Positions 8,663 through 19,203 of a DNA stretch of 64,000 nucleotides are shown here, in pieces (the first letter of the stretch is position 1; the number at the start of each line of letters is the position of its first letter). Made by a program: the position numbers and the translations under genes. This DNA comes from Bryobacterales bacterium (GTDB taxonomy: Bacteria > Acidobacteriota > Terriglobia > Bryobacterales > UBA6623), in the NCBI GenBank assembly GCA_028819235.1, contig JAPPMC010000312.1, positions 66,606 to 130,605 on the forward strand, given 5' to 3'. The notes under the pieces were generated by a model, which saw only the letters and a list, made by a program, of their open reading frames with translations, ran no database searches and was not told where the DNA came from.

Positions 8663-9334
8663 ATGGCTGAGGCCCGGGCGGACCATGACCTTGCGCTCGC
8701 GATAGAGGTAGGAGGGAACGGCGAGGCGCTTGGCGCCATAGCGGAGACCATCCGCCGTGCAGGAGCCCGCATCTCGTGGATCTCAATCCTCGACGCCCAG
8801 AAGGCCGCCGAGACCATCGTGGTCGAGCTTGCGGGGGTGCAGAATGCCGAAGCGCTGATCGCTAGCCTTTCGTCCCTACCGCCCGTAGGCGCGGTCACGA
8901 CGAACAATACTCACCAACACGTGTTCGGGAAGCGTATTGTGATCATCGGCGGTGGATCGCAAGTCGGACAGGTGGCCCTAGGCGCCATCTCGGAGGCGGA
9001 CCGCCACAACCTTCGGGGCGAGCGCATCTCGGTGGACACAATCCCGCTCGTTGGCGAACGGAAAATCGCAGAGGCGGTCCGCGCAACCGCGCGCCTGCCG
9101 CGCGTCGAGGCAGTCGTCCTCGCAGGTGCACTCATGGGCGGAAAAATCGAGCGGGCAGTGCGCGACGTGCAGTCCCAAGGCCTGCTGGTGGTCTCGCTGA
9201 ACATGGCCGGCTCAGTGCCGGATGCGGCGGACTTGGTAGTGACCGACCCGGTTCAGGCCGGAGTCATGGCCGTGATGGCGGTCGCGCACACCGCGGAATT
9301 CGAAGTAAAGCGGCTGGCTGGGCGCCGTTTCTAG
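8663..9334 (+). CDS. ACT-domain protein, DUF5612 family
   Basis: 223 codons from ATG 8663. This start is fixed by a strong ribosome-binding site, GAGGAGG, at 8651-8657. The N-terminal third (residues about 5-80) has the ACT fold pattern: 'ALAIEVGGNGEALGAIAETI' helix entry and 'GARISWISILDA'. The rest matches what I remember of DUF5612: 'KRIVIIGGGSQVGQVALG', 'ISEADRHNLRGERISVD', 'TIPLVGE', and 'SLNMAGSVPDAADLVVTDP'. DUF5612 proteins are best known from methanogenic archaea and have no proven function. The GGGSQVGQ segment suggests nucleotide binding, and ACT domains usually sense amino acids. It is transcribed divergently from rbfA-apbE. Confidence 0.78.
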   Translation: MAEARADHDLALAIEVGGNGEALGAIAETIRRAGARISWISILDAQKAAETIVVELAGVQNAEALIASLSSLPPVGAVTTNNTHQHVFGKRIVIIGGGSQVGQVALGAISEADRHNLRGERISVDTIPLVGERKIAEAVRATARLPRVEAVVLAGALMGGKIERAVRDVQSQGLLVVSLNMAGSVPDAADLVVTDPVQAGVMAVMAVAHTAEFEVKRLAGRRF

Positions 9335-9487
9335 ACGTCGCCCTGCAGCCACCGGAGCCCAACATCGGGGCGCTCCGCCGGTCTGCAGGAGCACATCCGT
9401 CCAAGCTGGGCTTTAAGTGCGTCGCCGTGTCAGCCGGTATTCACCGGCCAAGCCGGGCCCAGCGCAAGACGCTGATAGACTTGGGCG

Positions 9488-10495
9488 GTGGCTACTGAGA
9501 ACCGCCGCATCGTCCTTGCGGCGCGTCCCGTGGGGGTGCCGAAGCTCTCTGATTTCCGCCTTGAGCGCACGCCGATTCCGGCGCCGGCGGACGGTGAGTG
9601 CCTGGTGCGATCCCACTACCTGTCGGTCGACCCCTACATGCGGGGACGCATCAGCGGGCGCAAGTCCTACGCCGAGCCCGTGGCGATCGGCGAGGTGATC
9701 GTGGGAGCAGCTGTCGGGGAGGTTCTCGAGTCGCACAGCGACCGTATAGCGACTGGCCAGTTCGTGATGGGGGCGTTGGGGTGGCAGGAACACGCCTGCG
9801 TGCCGGCCAATGCGCTGCGAGTGGTTGATCCCAACGCTGCCCCGCTGTCCGCCTATTTGGGAGTGTTGGGAATGCCGGGCCTGACAGCGTACTACGGGCT
9901 TCTCCGAGTGGCGGGCGTGAAGGCGGGCGAAACGGTTTGCGTGTCAGGAGCGGCCGGGGCGGTCGGATCTGCAGTCGGCCAGATCGCGCGCCTGCACGGC
10001 TGCCGGGCAGTCGGGATCGCCGGCGGGCCGCGCAAGTGCGACTGGGTCTCGGGCGAGTTGGGGTTTGAGGCCGCTGTGGACTACAAGGGGGATGGTTTCC
10101 GCGCCGCCTTGCGAGCCGCCGTGCCCGACGGGATCGACGTGTACTTCGACAATGTGGGCGGCCCGGTGACCGATGCCGTCTTCCCCCGCCTCAACGTCCG
10201 CTCTCGGGTGGCGATCTGCGGCCAGATCTCGCAGTACAACGCCGTTGACGCACCAATGGGACCACGCCTCTTGTGGCACTTCATCGTCAAGCGCATCCGG
10301 GCCGAGGGATTCTTGGTCTTCGACTTCCGGGAGCACGACCGGACTGCTCTCGCTCAGATGACGGAGTGGGTGAGATCGGGCAAGCTGCAGTACCGTGAAA
10401 CCGTGGCCCACGGATTGGAGAACGCTCCTTCGGCGTTTGTCGGTATGCTGGGCGGCGCTAACATTGGGAAACAGGTTGTCAGGCTGGTTGCCTGA
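9488..10495 (+). CDS. Zinc-independent NADPH-dependent oxidoreductase (MDR, LTB4 dehydrogenase-like)
   Basis: 335 codons from GTG 9488, the usual length for this MDR subfamily (2-alkenal and 15-oxoprostaglandin reductases that reduce activated C=C bonds with NADPH). Hallmarks are 'HYLSVDPYMRGRIS' near residues 42-55, 'GMPGLTAYYGLL' at about 126-137, the nucleotide-binding 'VSGAAGAVGSAVGQIA' at about 150-165, and 'DVYFDNVGGPVTD'. The zinc ligands of true alcohol dehydrogenases are absent, as expected. It is probably a detoxification enzyme. The stop is 35 bp before the NIPSNAP gene on the same strand, suggesting an operon. Confidence 0.88.
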   Translation: MATENRRIVLAARPVGVPKLSDFRLERTPIPAPADGECLVRSHYLSVDPYMRGRISGRKSYAEPVAIGEVIVGAAVGEVLESHSDRIATGQFVMGALGWQEHACVPANALRVVDPNAAPLSAYLGVLGMPGLTAYYGLLRVAGVKAGETVCVSGAAGAVGSAVGQIARLHGCRAVGIAGGPRKCDWVSGELGFEAAVDYKGDGFRAALRAAVPDGIDVYFDNVGGPVTDAVFPRLNVRSRVAICGQISQYNAVDAPMGPRLLWHFIVKRIRAEGFLVFDFREHDRTALAQMTEWVRSGKLQYRETVAHGLENAPSAFVGMLGGANIGKQVVRLVA

Positions 10496-10530
10496 GACGA
10501 ACGCTCCCAACACCTACAAAGGAGACTGCG

Positions 10531-10944
10531 ATGAAATCACTGCTGGCAGCGCTGCTGCCCATCCTCTTGCTAGTTCCGGCGGCCACTCCCGCCGAGCACG
10601 GAGACGACTCCGGCCGGGTCTACGAGATGCGCATCTACAAGGCCGCAGAGGGCAAGCTCCCCGATCTGCTCGCCCGGTTCCGGAACCACACGAACTACCT
10701 CTTTGTCAAGCACGGCATGAAGCTGATCGGATACTGGACCCCCACCGAGGGTGAGGGTGCCGGCAACACTCTGGTCTACATCTTGGCGCACGACAGCCGC
10801 GAGAAGGCAAAGGAGTCTTGGGCGGCATTCGCCAACGACCCCGCGTGGAAGGCAGCCGCCGCCGAGTCCCGGAAGGACGGCCGGCTGGTGGCCGGAATCG
10901 AGAACCAGTGGCTCAAGGCGACAGACTTCTCGCCGCTGCAGTGA
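10531..10944 (+). CDS. NIPSNAP-family protein with signal peptide
   Basis: 137 codons with a clear ribosome-binding site (AAAGGAG, 10518-10524) ahead of ATG 10531. Residues 1-21 form a Sec signal (KSLLAALLPILLLVPAA), so the protein acts outside the cytoplasm. The mature part is one NIPSNAP domain of the dimeric alpha/beta barrel type: 'VYEMRIYKAAEGKLPDL' opens it, 'HGMKLIGYWTP' is the middle strand, and 'ESWAAFANDPAWK' is the typical helix. Exported single-domain NIPSNAP proteins are frequent in Acidobacteriota; their role is unknown. It lies between the MDR reductase and DinB genes, all on the plus strand with short gaps. Confidence 0.85.
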   Translation: MKSLLAALLPILLLVPAATPAEHGDDSGRVYEMRIYKAAEGKLPDLLARFRNHTNYLFVKHGMKLIGYWTPTEGEGAGNTLVYILAHDSREKAKESWAAFANDPAWKAAAAESRKDGRLVAGIENQWLKATDFSPLQ

Positions 10945-10972
10945 GAATCTGGGGCCGGAATTGACTGGCGCT

Positions 10973-11497
10973 GTGACTGATCCGCGGGCCGAGTTCCTCC
11001 GAGTTGCGCGCACCGAGCTCAGCCAAGCCAGCGGGCGGGTGGTCGACTGCTTGTCGAAGCTGTCCCTTGATCAGATCTGGCGGCGCGAGCACGCCATCGA
11101 GAATTCGGTGGGCAATCTCGTGCTGCACCTAGCGGGCAACGTCCGCCAGTGGATCCTGTCGGGAGTCGGCGACCAGCCTGATGACCGGGACCGGGACTGG
11201 GAGTTCGAGAACCGGGAACGGATCCCCGCCCAGGAACTCGGTGAAAGACTGTCTGCGACCGTGGCGGAGGCCGACCGCGTCCTGAGGGACCTGAATCCCG
11301 CCAGGCTCACCGAGGTTCGGCATATCCAAGTGTTCCCGAACATCACCGTGCTGCATGCAATCACCCACGTGCTGACGCACTTCGCAGGCCACACGGGTCA
11401 AGTCATCTGGGCCACCAAGCACGTTACCGGCCAGGATCTCGGATACTACTCCTATCTGAAGAAGGGCGTTCCGGAGGAGCGGGATCCGACAACTTGA
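10973..11497 (+). CDS. DinB-like / DUF1572 protein
   Basis: 174 codons from GTG 10973; an alternative TTG at 10961 lies 4 codons upstream behind a GGGGCCGGA that could serve as ribosome-binding site. The four-helix DinB/DUF1572 pattern is clear: 'NSVGNLVLHLAGNVRQWIL' near residues 44-62, and 'HAITHVLTHFAGHTGQVIW' near 130-148. The histidines of these two helices (H52 region, H137, H141) form the usual metal site. Members include metal-dependent thiol S-transferases and many uncharacterised proteins, so no reaction is claimed. It follows the NIPSNAP gene by 28 bp. Confidence 0.8.
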   Translation: MTDPRAEFLRVARTELSQASGRVVDCLSKLSLDQIWRREHAIENSVGNLVLHLAGNVRQWILSGVGDQPDDRDRDWEFENRERIPAQELGERLSATVAEADRVLRDLNPARLTEVRHIQVFPNITVLHAITHVLTHFAGHTGQVIWATKHVTGQDLGYYSYLKKGVPEERDPTT

Positions 11498-11509
11498 CGC
11501 TCGCAGCCC

Positions 11510-11535
11510 GGGCCGCGGACCGCTTCCTGCGGCCC
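11510..11535 (+). other. GC-rich stem-loop upstream of secA
   Basis: Arms GGGCCGC (11510-11516) and GCGGCCC (11529-11535) pair perfectly with a 12-nt loop, between the DinB stop (11497) and the secA start. There is no T-run after it, so it is not a typical intrinsic terminator. It could be a weak terminator, a leader structure for secA, or chance in GC-rich DNA. Confidence 0.3.
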
Positions 11536-11581
11536 GAGTGCCCTACTACAATGAATGTTTGCACCAGCCGGTGCCAACGAA

Positions 11582-14384
<2,803 letters not shown>

Positions 14385-14404
<20 letters not shown>

Positions 14405-15425
14405 GGCGATAAGCCGCATCGCTTCCGGGCTGCTGGCGGCCACCCTGGGGTTCGGCGCAAGCCTACTCCACGAAGCGCTGGGCCCGTTCGAGCGGGAGGA
14501 ACCCCGGGCGTTCGAGCTCGAGGAACCGGAACTCCTGCGGGAGTTTGGGCTTGAAGAGCACGAGGAAGCGCGTTACGCCGCGCCGGACGGGCGCTCTGTA
14601 ATCGTCCGCGCCATGCAGTTCTATGACGACACCGGCGCGGTTGCGGCTTACGCTTGGCTGAAGCCCCCAGACGCCACACCAGTCGAGCGCGGCGAGCGGG
14701 CGGTTGAGGCGGGCGACTATACGCTGATCCAGTTCGCGAACTACGTGGTGTCACTGCGCGGCGACCATCCCGACGAAGAGGACATCGAGATCGCGCTGGC
14801 CTACCTGCCCCGCCCGAAACCGACGGCGGATCCACCGGTTTTTCAGTACGTCCCGGGGGACCTGCTCGTGCCCGGAACGGGGCGCCTCATCCTCGGGCCG
14901 GTTTCCTTGGCCACGCTGGCGCCGGACCTAGCGCCTTCGGTGGTCGGCTTCCACTTCGGGACCGAGGGCTACTACGGTCGGTTCCTGTCGCCAGACGGCG
15001 AAATGGAGATGGTCATTTGGAGCTACCCTTCGAACCCGATCGCCCGCGAGCAGGTACAGGCATTCCACGAGGTCGATGCGGTGGTCGCAAAGCAGGACGG
15101 TCCATTGATCGCGGTGGCCTTGAACCCGGAGTCGGCCGACGACGCGCAGCTGCTTCTGGCGAGAGTCCGCTACCGCGCCGAGGTCACCCAGCACGTGGAG
15201 GAGGCCAAGAGGTACGACAACCTGCGCAACATCATCCTCGACACGTTCATCCTGTGCGGCCTGCTGGCCACCCTGATGATTCTCGGGGGCGTCCTAGTGG
15301 CAGGTACTCGGCGGCTGGCCGGCCGCGTCGCCCCGGACTCGATCGTGGCGCCACCCGAAGGGTCCGGAATGCAGCGCCTAGGAATCGACGGACTGGGCAG
15401 CGGCTCGCGCAGGAATATCAACTGA
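14385..15425 (+). CDS. DUF6599 family protein with C-terminal membrane helix
   Basis: 346 codons from GTG 14385, overlapping the secA stop by 20 bp. The N-terminus has a hydrophobic segment (residues about 9-28, 'IASGLLAATLGFGASLL') that could be a signal peptide. One membrane helix lies near residues 285-307 ('IILDTFILCGLLATLMILGGVLVAG'), followed by a basic tail. The soluble middle contains 'YAAPDGRSVIVRAMQFYDDTGA' and 'GEMEMVIWSYPSNPIA', which fits DUF6599, a family I associate with Acidobacteriota. The function is unknown. Overlap with secA suggests translational coupling, but no physical link to the Sec system is known. Confidence 0.65.
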
Positions 15426-15441
15426 AGAGCCGGCACCCGCC

Positions 15442-16095
15442 TCAGGGTGCCGCTCTGATGCTGCGCTTGTCCGATCCGACGCGTGCCCGCCTCCGGGTGG
15501 CGGCCAAGACGCGCAGCCTCCGGTACGCCGCCGCCACCATGGCCCTTTGCGCCATCCGACCATAGAGCCAGCCTGAGGTAATGGCCAGAGCCGCCACCAG
15601 GTGGGTCAAGGTCCGGAGAATTCCGGGATTGATGCGCAGCAGCGCCATTCCCGCCAGTAGCGCCAGCGAGCCATCAGTGATCTTGCCGACTAGGTTGGGT
15701 AGCAGCCTTACACCGAAGCGACGGTAGACCGCCGTCCAGCCCGCGATGATCGCCACATCCCTAGCGATGACGAGTGCTACGATCCAGCCAGGGAGCTGCC
15801 CAGTCAGTCCCAGAGTCACGAACGCGGCCCCGAGATACAGCTTGTCGGCTACCGGATCGATCATCTCGCCGAGGTAGTTGCGGACGGCAAGCTTCCGGCT
15901 CCCGCGGCGTGCCAGCGCGCCATCGACCATGTCGCATGCCTGCATGCAGGCCACGAGCCAAAATGCCGCGTATCGGTAGGAATCGGAATCGGGCGACCGC
16001 CAGATCAGATACACCAACACCGGAGCGCCGCATACCCGAAAGAGGCTGAGGCCGTTCGCGAGCGATACGAGCAAGGATGCAAATGACCTAGACAC
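15442..16095 (-). CDS. CDP-alcohol phosphatidyltransferase family protein
   Basis: 217 codons. It is an integral membrane enzyme with about six hydrophobic segments. The catalytic signature of the family reads 'DMVDGALARRG...YLGEMIDPVADK' at residues about 55-85: DG-x2-AR, a spacer, G-x3-D-x3-D, with all metal-binding aspartates present. These enzymes transfer a phosphatidyl group from CDP-diacylglycerol to an alcohol such as glycerol phosphate, inositol or serine. The acceptor cannot be told from sequence alone; it resembles PgsA-type proteins. The C-terminus is arginine-rich. It lies downstream of rnhA on the same strand but a likely terminator separates them. It converges with the DUF6599 gene. 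Confidence 0.82.
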   Translation of the reverse strand: MSRSFASLLVSLANGLSLFRVCGAPVLVYLIWRSPDSDSYRYAAFWLVACMQACDMVDGALARRGSRKLAVRNYLGEMIDPVADKLYLGAAFVTLGLTGQLPGWIVALVIARDVAIIAGWTAVYRRFGVRLLPNLVGKITDGSLALLAGMALLRINPGILRTLTHLVAALAITSGWLYGRMAQRAMVAAAYRRLRVLAATRRRARVGSDKRSIRAAP

Positions 16096-16123
16096 GGACC
16101 CAAGCTCATTCTACGACAGTGGC

Positions 16124-16143
16124 AGAAAAAACGGCGGGTGCCG
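16124..16143 (-). terminator. Putative intrinsic terminator after rnhA
   Basis: On the minus strand a short hairpin (CGGC, loop ACCC, GCCG; 16143-16132) is followed directly by six or more T residues (16131-16126). It lies 26 bp past the rnhA stop. The stem is only 4 bp of G-C pairs but the T-run is conspicuous in this GC-rich DNA. Confidence 0.5.
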
Positions 16144-16168
16144 CGCGCTCGGGGCGAGCCGGTTTGGT

Positions 16169-16639
16169 CTAGCGAGAATGCTCTTGCCGCCGCTTGGGGC
16201 GGTTGCCTTTGACTGAGAGCGCGGCCGCTCTGGCGAGCTTGTCGCAGCGATTGTTGTCGGCGTGGCTGGCATGGCCCTTGACCCATCGCCACTGAACCTT
16301 GTGGCGGCCGGACGCGTCGTCCAGGGCTCTCCACAGGTCACGGTTCTTCACGGGCGTGCGCGCCGCCGTAATCCAACCGTTTCGCCGCCAGAGCCGAATC
16401 CAGCGGGTAATGCCGTTCTTCACGTACTCAGAGTCCGTCTCGACCGTGACGCGGCACGGCTCGCGAATGGCCTCCAGACCGCGGACAACCGCCGTCATTT
16501 CCATACGGTTGTTCGTAGTCCACGAGGCGGATCCGACCAACTCCTTGCTCTTGCTCCCATAGCGCAGAAGGGCTGCCCAGCCCCCGGGTCCGGGATTCCC
16601 GATGCACGAGCCGTCGGTGATGAGCGTTACCTGCTTCAT
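16169..16639 (-). CDS. rnhA: Ribonuclease HI
   Basis: 156 codons from ATG 16639; a GTG at 16654 is an alternative five codons upstream. RNase HI cuts the RNA strand of RNA-DNA hybrids, for example at R-loops and Okazaki primers. The four catalytic acids are visible: D9 in 'LITDGSCIGNPGPGGW', E47 in 'NRMEMTAVVRGLEA', D70-region in 'VETDSEYVKNGI', and the late D in 'HADNNRCDKLARAAA'. The basic helix 'RWIRLWRRNGW' and 'WRWVKGHASH' are also present. The C-terminus is lysine/arginine-rich. Length and order match the E. coli enzyme. Confidence 0.96.
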   Translation of the reverse strand: MKQVTLITDGSCIGNPGPGGWAALLRYGSKSKELVGSASWTTNNRMEMTAVVRGLEAIREPCRVTVETDSEYVKNGITRWIRLWRRNGWITAARTPVKNRDLWRALDDASGRHKVQWRWVKGHASHADNNRCDKLARAAALSVKGNRPKRRQEHSR

Positions 16640-16690
16640 GACGCGTCCACTCACGGGCCCGAACAGACGCCGTAGGCTACGCTGAATGGC

Positions 16691-17971
16691 TTGCAGCTCA
16701 GCCGCAGGTCGTTCCTAGCCGCATCCATGGCCCCGCGACTCCCGCTCGGAGGGACCACTGTGGGGCCCGAGGAACTCTCAGCTCGTCGACGGCAACTTGC
16801 AGCCTCCGTGGGCCGGGGCGTGATCGCGCTGCTGGGCCTCACCGAGGCGGAGGGCCAGTCAGGGTTCACCGGATTCCGCCAAGAAAGCAACTTCTACTAT
16901 CTCACGGGGCTCGACGAGCCCGACGTGGCGCTCGTGATCGCCCCAGCATCGCATGGGCTCCCTTACATGGAGACCGTGTTCCTGCCCAGCGCGAGCGCCG
17001 CAACCAGTAGGTGGACCGGTCCGAGCTTGTCGGCGGCAGACGCATTGCGATTGGGATTCGCAGACGTGGAGAAGCAAGCCCGGCTTCCGGGGATTGTCCG
17101 GTCGCTCTGCAGCGAGAGGGGGCCGCTCTCTGGCCTAGCGGGCCAAGCCGGCGGCCACCCTCCCCGAACACTACCGCGGCTGCTAGAAGTGGCCGGGGGC
17201 GAAAGGCCGCGGGGTATCGAGCGCCACTTGGCCACATTGCGAAGCGTCAAGTCGGAAGGAGAGGTGGCGTTGATCGAGAGGGCGATTGCCATCACAAGTG
17301 ACGCCTTCCGGTCCGCTCTCGCGGCCGTCCATCCTGGGGCGACGGAGCAGTCGATAGCCGCTGAGCTCGTGGCCGAGACGCTTCGCCAAGGCTGCAGGCG
17401 ACTCGCATTCCCGCCGATCGTCGCTGCGGGCGAAAATGCGACGATTCTGCACTACCGCCGCAACGAAGCGACCCTGACGCCTGGCCAAGCCGTGCTCGTG
17501 GATGCTGGCGCCGAGTGCAGCCGCTACGTAGCCGACATCACCCGCACAGTGCCTGTGAACGGAAAGTTCGACCGTCGGCAGCGCCAGTTGTACGAACTGG
17601 TCCTAGCCGCGCAGGCTGCTGCCATCAAGGCAGCAAGGCCCGGGGTGCGCGTTTCCGGGCCGGACCCGAAGAGTGTAGAGTCTGCCGCGAACCGGGTGTT
17701 GCAGAAAGGCGCTCCAGACGGCGTCGATCCGTGGCTACCTCACGCGATCGCGCACCACGTGGGACTGGATGTCCATGACCCGGACCCGCCCCGGGACCGG
17801 CTCAAGGCGGGAATGGTCTTGGCAATCGAACCCGGACTCTACGTGCCGGAACACGGTCTGGGGGTGCGTATCGAGGACATCGTGGAAGTCCGCAAGGAGG
17901 GAGCTCGGCTCCTCAGCGGCGGGCTGCCGCGATCGCCGGACGCGGTCGAAGCGCTGACCGGCGCTGGTTGA
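16691..17971 (+). CDS. Tat-exported Xaa-Pro aminopeptidase (M24B, aminopeptidase P-like)
   Basis: 426 codons from a TTG start at 16691. The first residues are a twin-arginine signal (SRRSFLAAS), so the enzyme is predicted to be folded in the cytoplasm and exported by Tat. The aminopeptidase P N-terminal domain is recognisable by 'GFRQESNFYYLTGLDEPDVAL'. The pita-bread catalytic domain carries the metal ligands of M24: D in 'VDAGAE', D in 'ADITRTVP', H in 'AIAHHVGLDVHD', E in 'AIEPGLYV', and E in 'VRIEDIV'. The enzyme removes N-terminal residues before proline. Export of this normally cytosolic enzyme is not unusual in this phylum. It is divergent from rnhA and converges with the enolase-superfamily gene. 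Confidence 0.9.
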   Translation: MQLSRRSFLAASMAPRLPLGGTTVGPEELSARRRQLAASVGRGVIALLGLTEAEGQSGFTGFRQESNFYYLTGLDEPDVALVIAPASHGLPYMETVFLPSASAATSRWTGPSLSAADALRLGFADVEKQARLPGIVRSLCSERGPLSGLAGQAGGHPPRTLPRLLEVAGGERPRGIERHLATLRSVKSEGEVALIERAIAITSDAFRSALAAVHPGATEQSIAAELVAETLRQGCRRLAFPPIVAAGENATILHYRRNEATLTPGQAVLVDAGAECSRYVADITRTVPVNGKFDRRQRQLYELVLAAQAAAIKAARPGVRVSGPDPKSVESAANRVLQKGAPDGVDPWLPHAIAHHVGLDVHDPDPPRDRLKAGMVLAIEPGLYVPEHGLGVRIEDIVEVRKEGARLLSGGLPRSPDAVEALTGAG

Positions 17972-17997
17972 AGCTGCATCGACCGGGGAATAGCGCA

Positions 17998-19167
17998 TCA
18001 CCGACGTGGCGGCCACTTCGCCAAGGCCGCTTCGTCCGGCTCGACACCCCAACCGGGCGTGTCGGGGACGACGAGGTATCCGTCCTCGATCGGCGGCTCG
18101 GTGGTGAACAACTCCCGGTCCCAAGGAAGGCGGTCCACGTCTACTTCCATGATCCGCAGGTTGGGAACAGCGGCGGCGAAGTGGGCATTGATCATCGTCG
18201 CAAGATGGCCGTAGAAGTTGTGGGGGGCCACGTTCACCTCGTACGCCTCCGCACCAGCGGCGATCTTGAGGCTCTGCCAGACACCGTTCCAGATGGCGTC
18301 GATGATCGCGACGTCCACCGCTTCGGCCTCGAAGTACGGGAGAAAGCTCCGCAGCCCCAGCAGCGTCTCGCACGAGCTGACCGGGCAGCCGCTCTGGCTG
18401 CGGATGTGGCGCAGCGCGCGAGGGTTCGGAGTGTCAATTTCAACCCACAGCAAGCCAAAGTCCCTCAGTTGGCGGACCACCTTGACGAAGCCTTCGGTGG
18501 CGCAATTGAAGTTCAGGTCCAGCAGGATGTCCACATCACGGCCCGCACCATTCCGTAGGGCCTCAAGGTGGGCCTGCAAGTCGGCCAGTGTCGGCTTGTC
18601 CATGTTTCGGCCCGGCTCGAACGGACCGCCGAACCCGGGCCGCCAGCCGATCGGCTTGCCGTTCTCGTAGCGGAAGATGTTCGTCTTCAAGGCCGTGAAG
18701 CCCCGCTCGCGGACCTCGGTGCCGATCTGTCGGACCCCCTCGATGTCCGTGATCGCCGGCTCGTAGAAGTGGGGCTGATTGATGCGCCAAGTTGCGCAGT
18801 GTGACCAATATAGGCGGATTCTATCCCGGATCTTGCCGCCGAACAGGGCGTGGCACGGCACACCGAGTTGCTTAGCCTTCAGATCAAGCAGGGCGTTCTC
18901 GATGGCTCCGAGGGCCTGGCCGGTCACGCCGCCGGCCGAAGGGCGCGTCGAACAGAACAGCTCGGAGTAGATGCGCTCGTGGGCGGTCGCTTCCCGTCCT
19001 GACAGCCCTAGCGCCAGATGTTCAATAGCTGTGGTGACGCCCCGCGAGCCGAAGTCTTCGTCGTACTCGCTCCACCCGACCATGCCCGTAGCGTCGGTGA
19101 CCTTGACGAAGTGGTAATTGCGCCAGCCGGCGTCGCAGTGCAGCGTCTCGAGTCGCTCGATGGGCAT
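17998..19167 (-). CDS. Mandelate racemase / muconate lactonizing enzyme superfamily protein
   Basis: 389 codons. Enolase-superfamily enzymes abstract a proton next to a carboxylate; sugar-acid dehydratases are the commonest relatives. The capping domain covers about residues 1-125. The barrel shows the base lysine region 'GFTALKTNIF', metal ligands in 'DILLDLNFNC', 'LLWVEIDTPNP' and 'VSSCETLLG', then 'IDAIWNG' and a histidine region 'NVAPHNFYGHLA'. This gives the expected D-E-E triad of metal ligands and K/H acid-base pair. The substrate is not predictable by eye. An ArgD-like aminotransferase lies 37 bp upstream on the same strand, so both may belong to one catabolic or biosynthetic operon. 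Confidence 0.88.
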   Translation of the reverse strand: MPIERLETLHCDAGWRNYHFVKVTDATGMVGWSEYDEDFGSRGVTTAIEHLALGLSGREATAHERIYSELFCSTRPSAGGVTGQALGAIENALLDLKAKQLGVPCHALFGGKIRDRIRLYWSHCATWRINQPHFYEPAITDIEGVRQIGTEVRERGFTALKTNIFRYENGKPIGWRPGFGGPFEPGRNMDKPTLADLQAHLEALRNGAGRDVDILLDLNFNCATEGFVKVVRQLRDFGLLWVEIDTPNPRALRHIRSQSGCPVSSCETLLGLRSFLPYFEAEAVDVAIIDAIWNGVWQSLKIAAGAEAYEVNVAPHNFYGHLATMINAHFAAAVPNLRIMEVDVDRLPWDRELFTTEPPIEDGYLVVPDTPGWGVEPDEAALAKWPPRR

Positions 19168-19203
19168 GCGGCGATCTTAGCAGCCGCCCGCCGCAGCGAT
19201 GGC

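Noticed and set aside
11510..11535. Stem-loop before secA as a SecM-like arrest system
   Set aside because: No secM-like coding frame or arrest motif is present; only a hairpin is seen.
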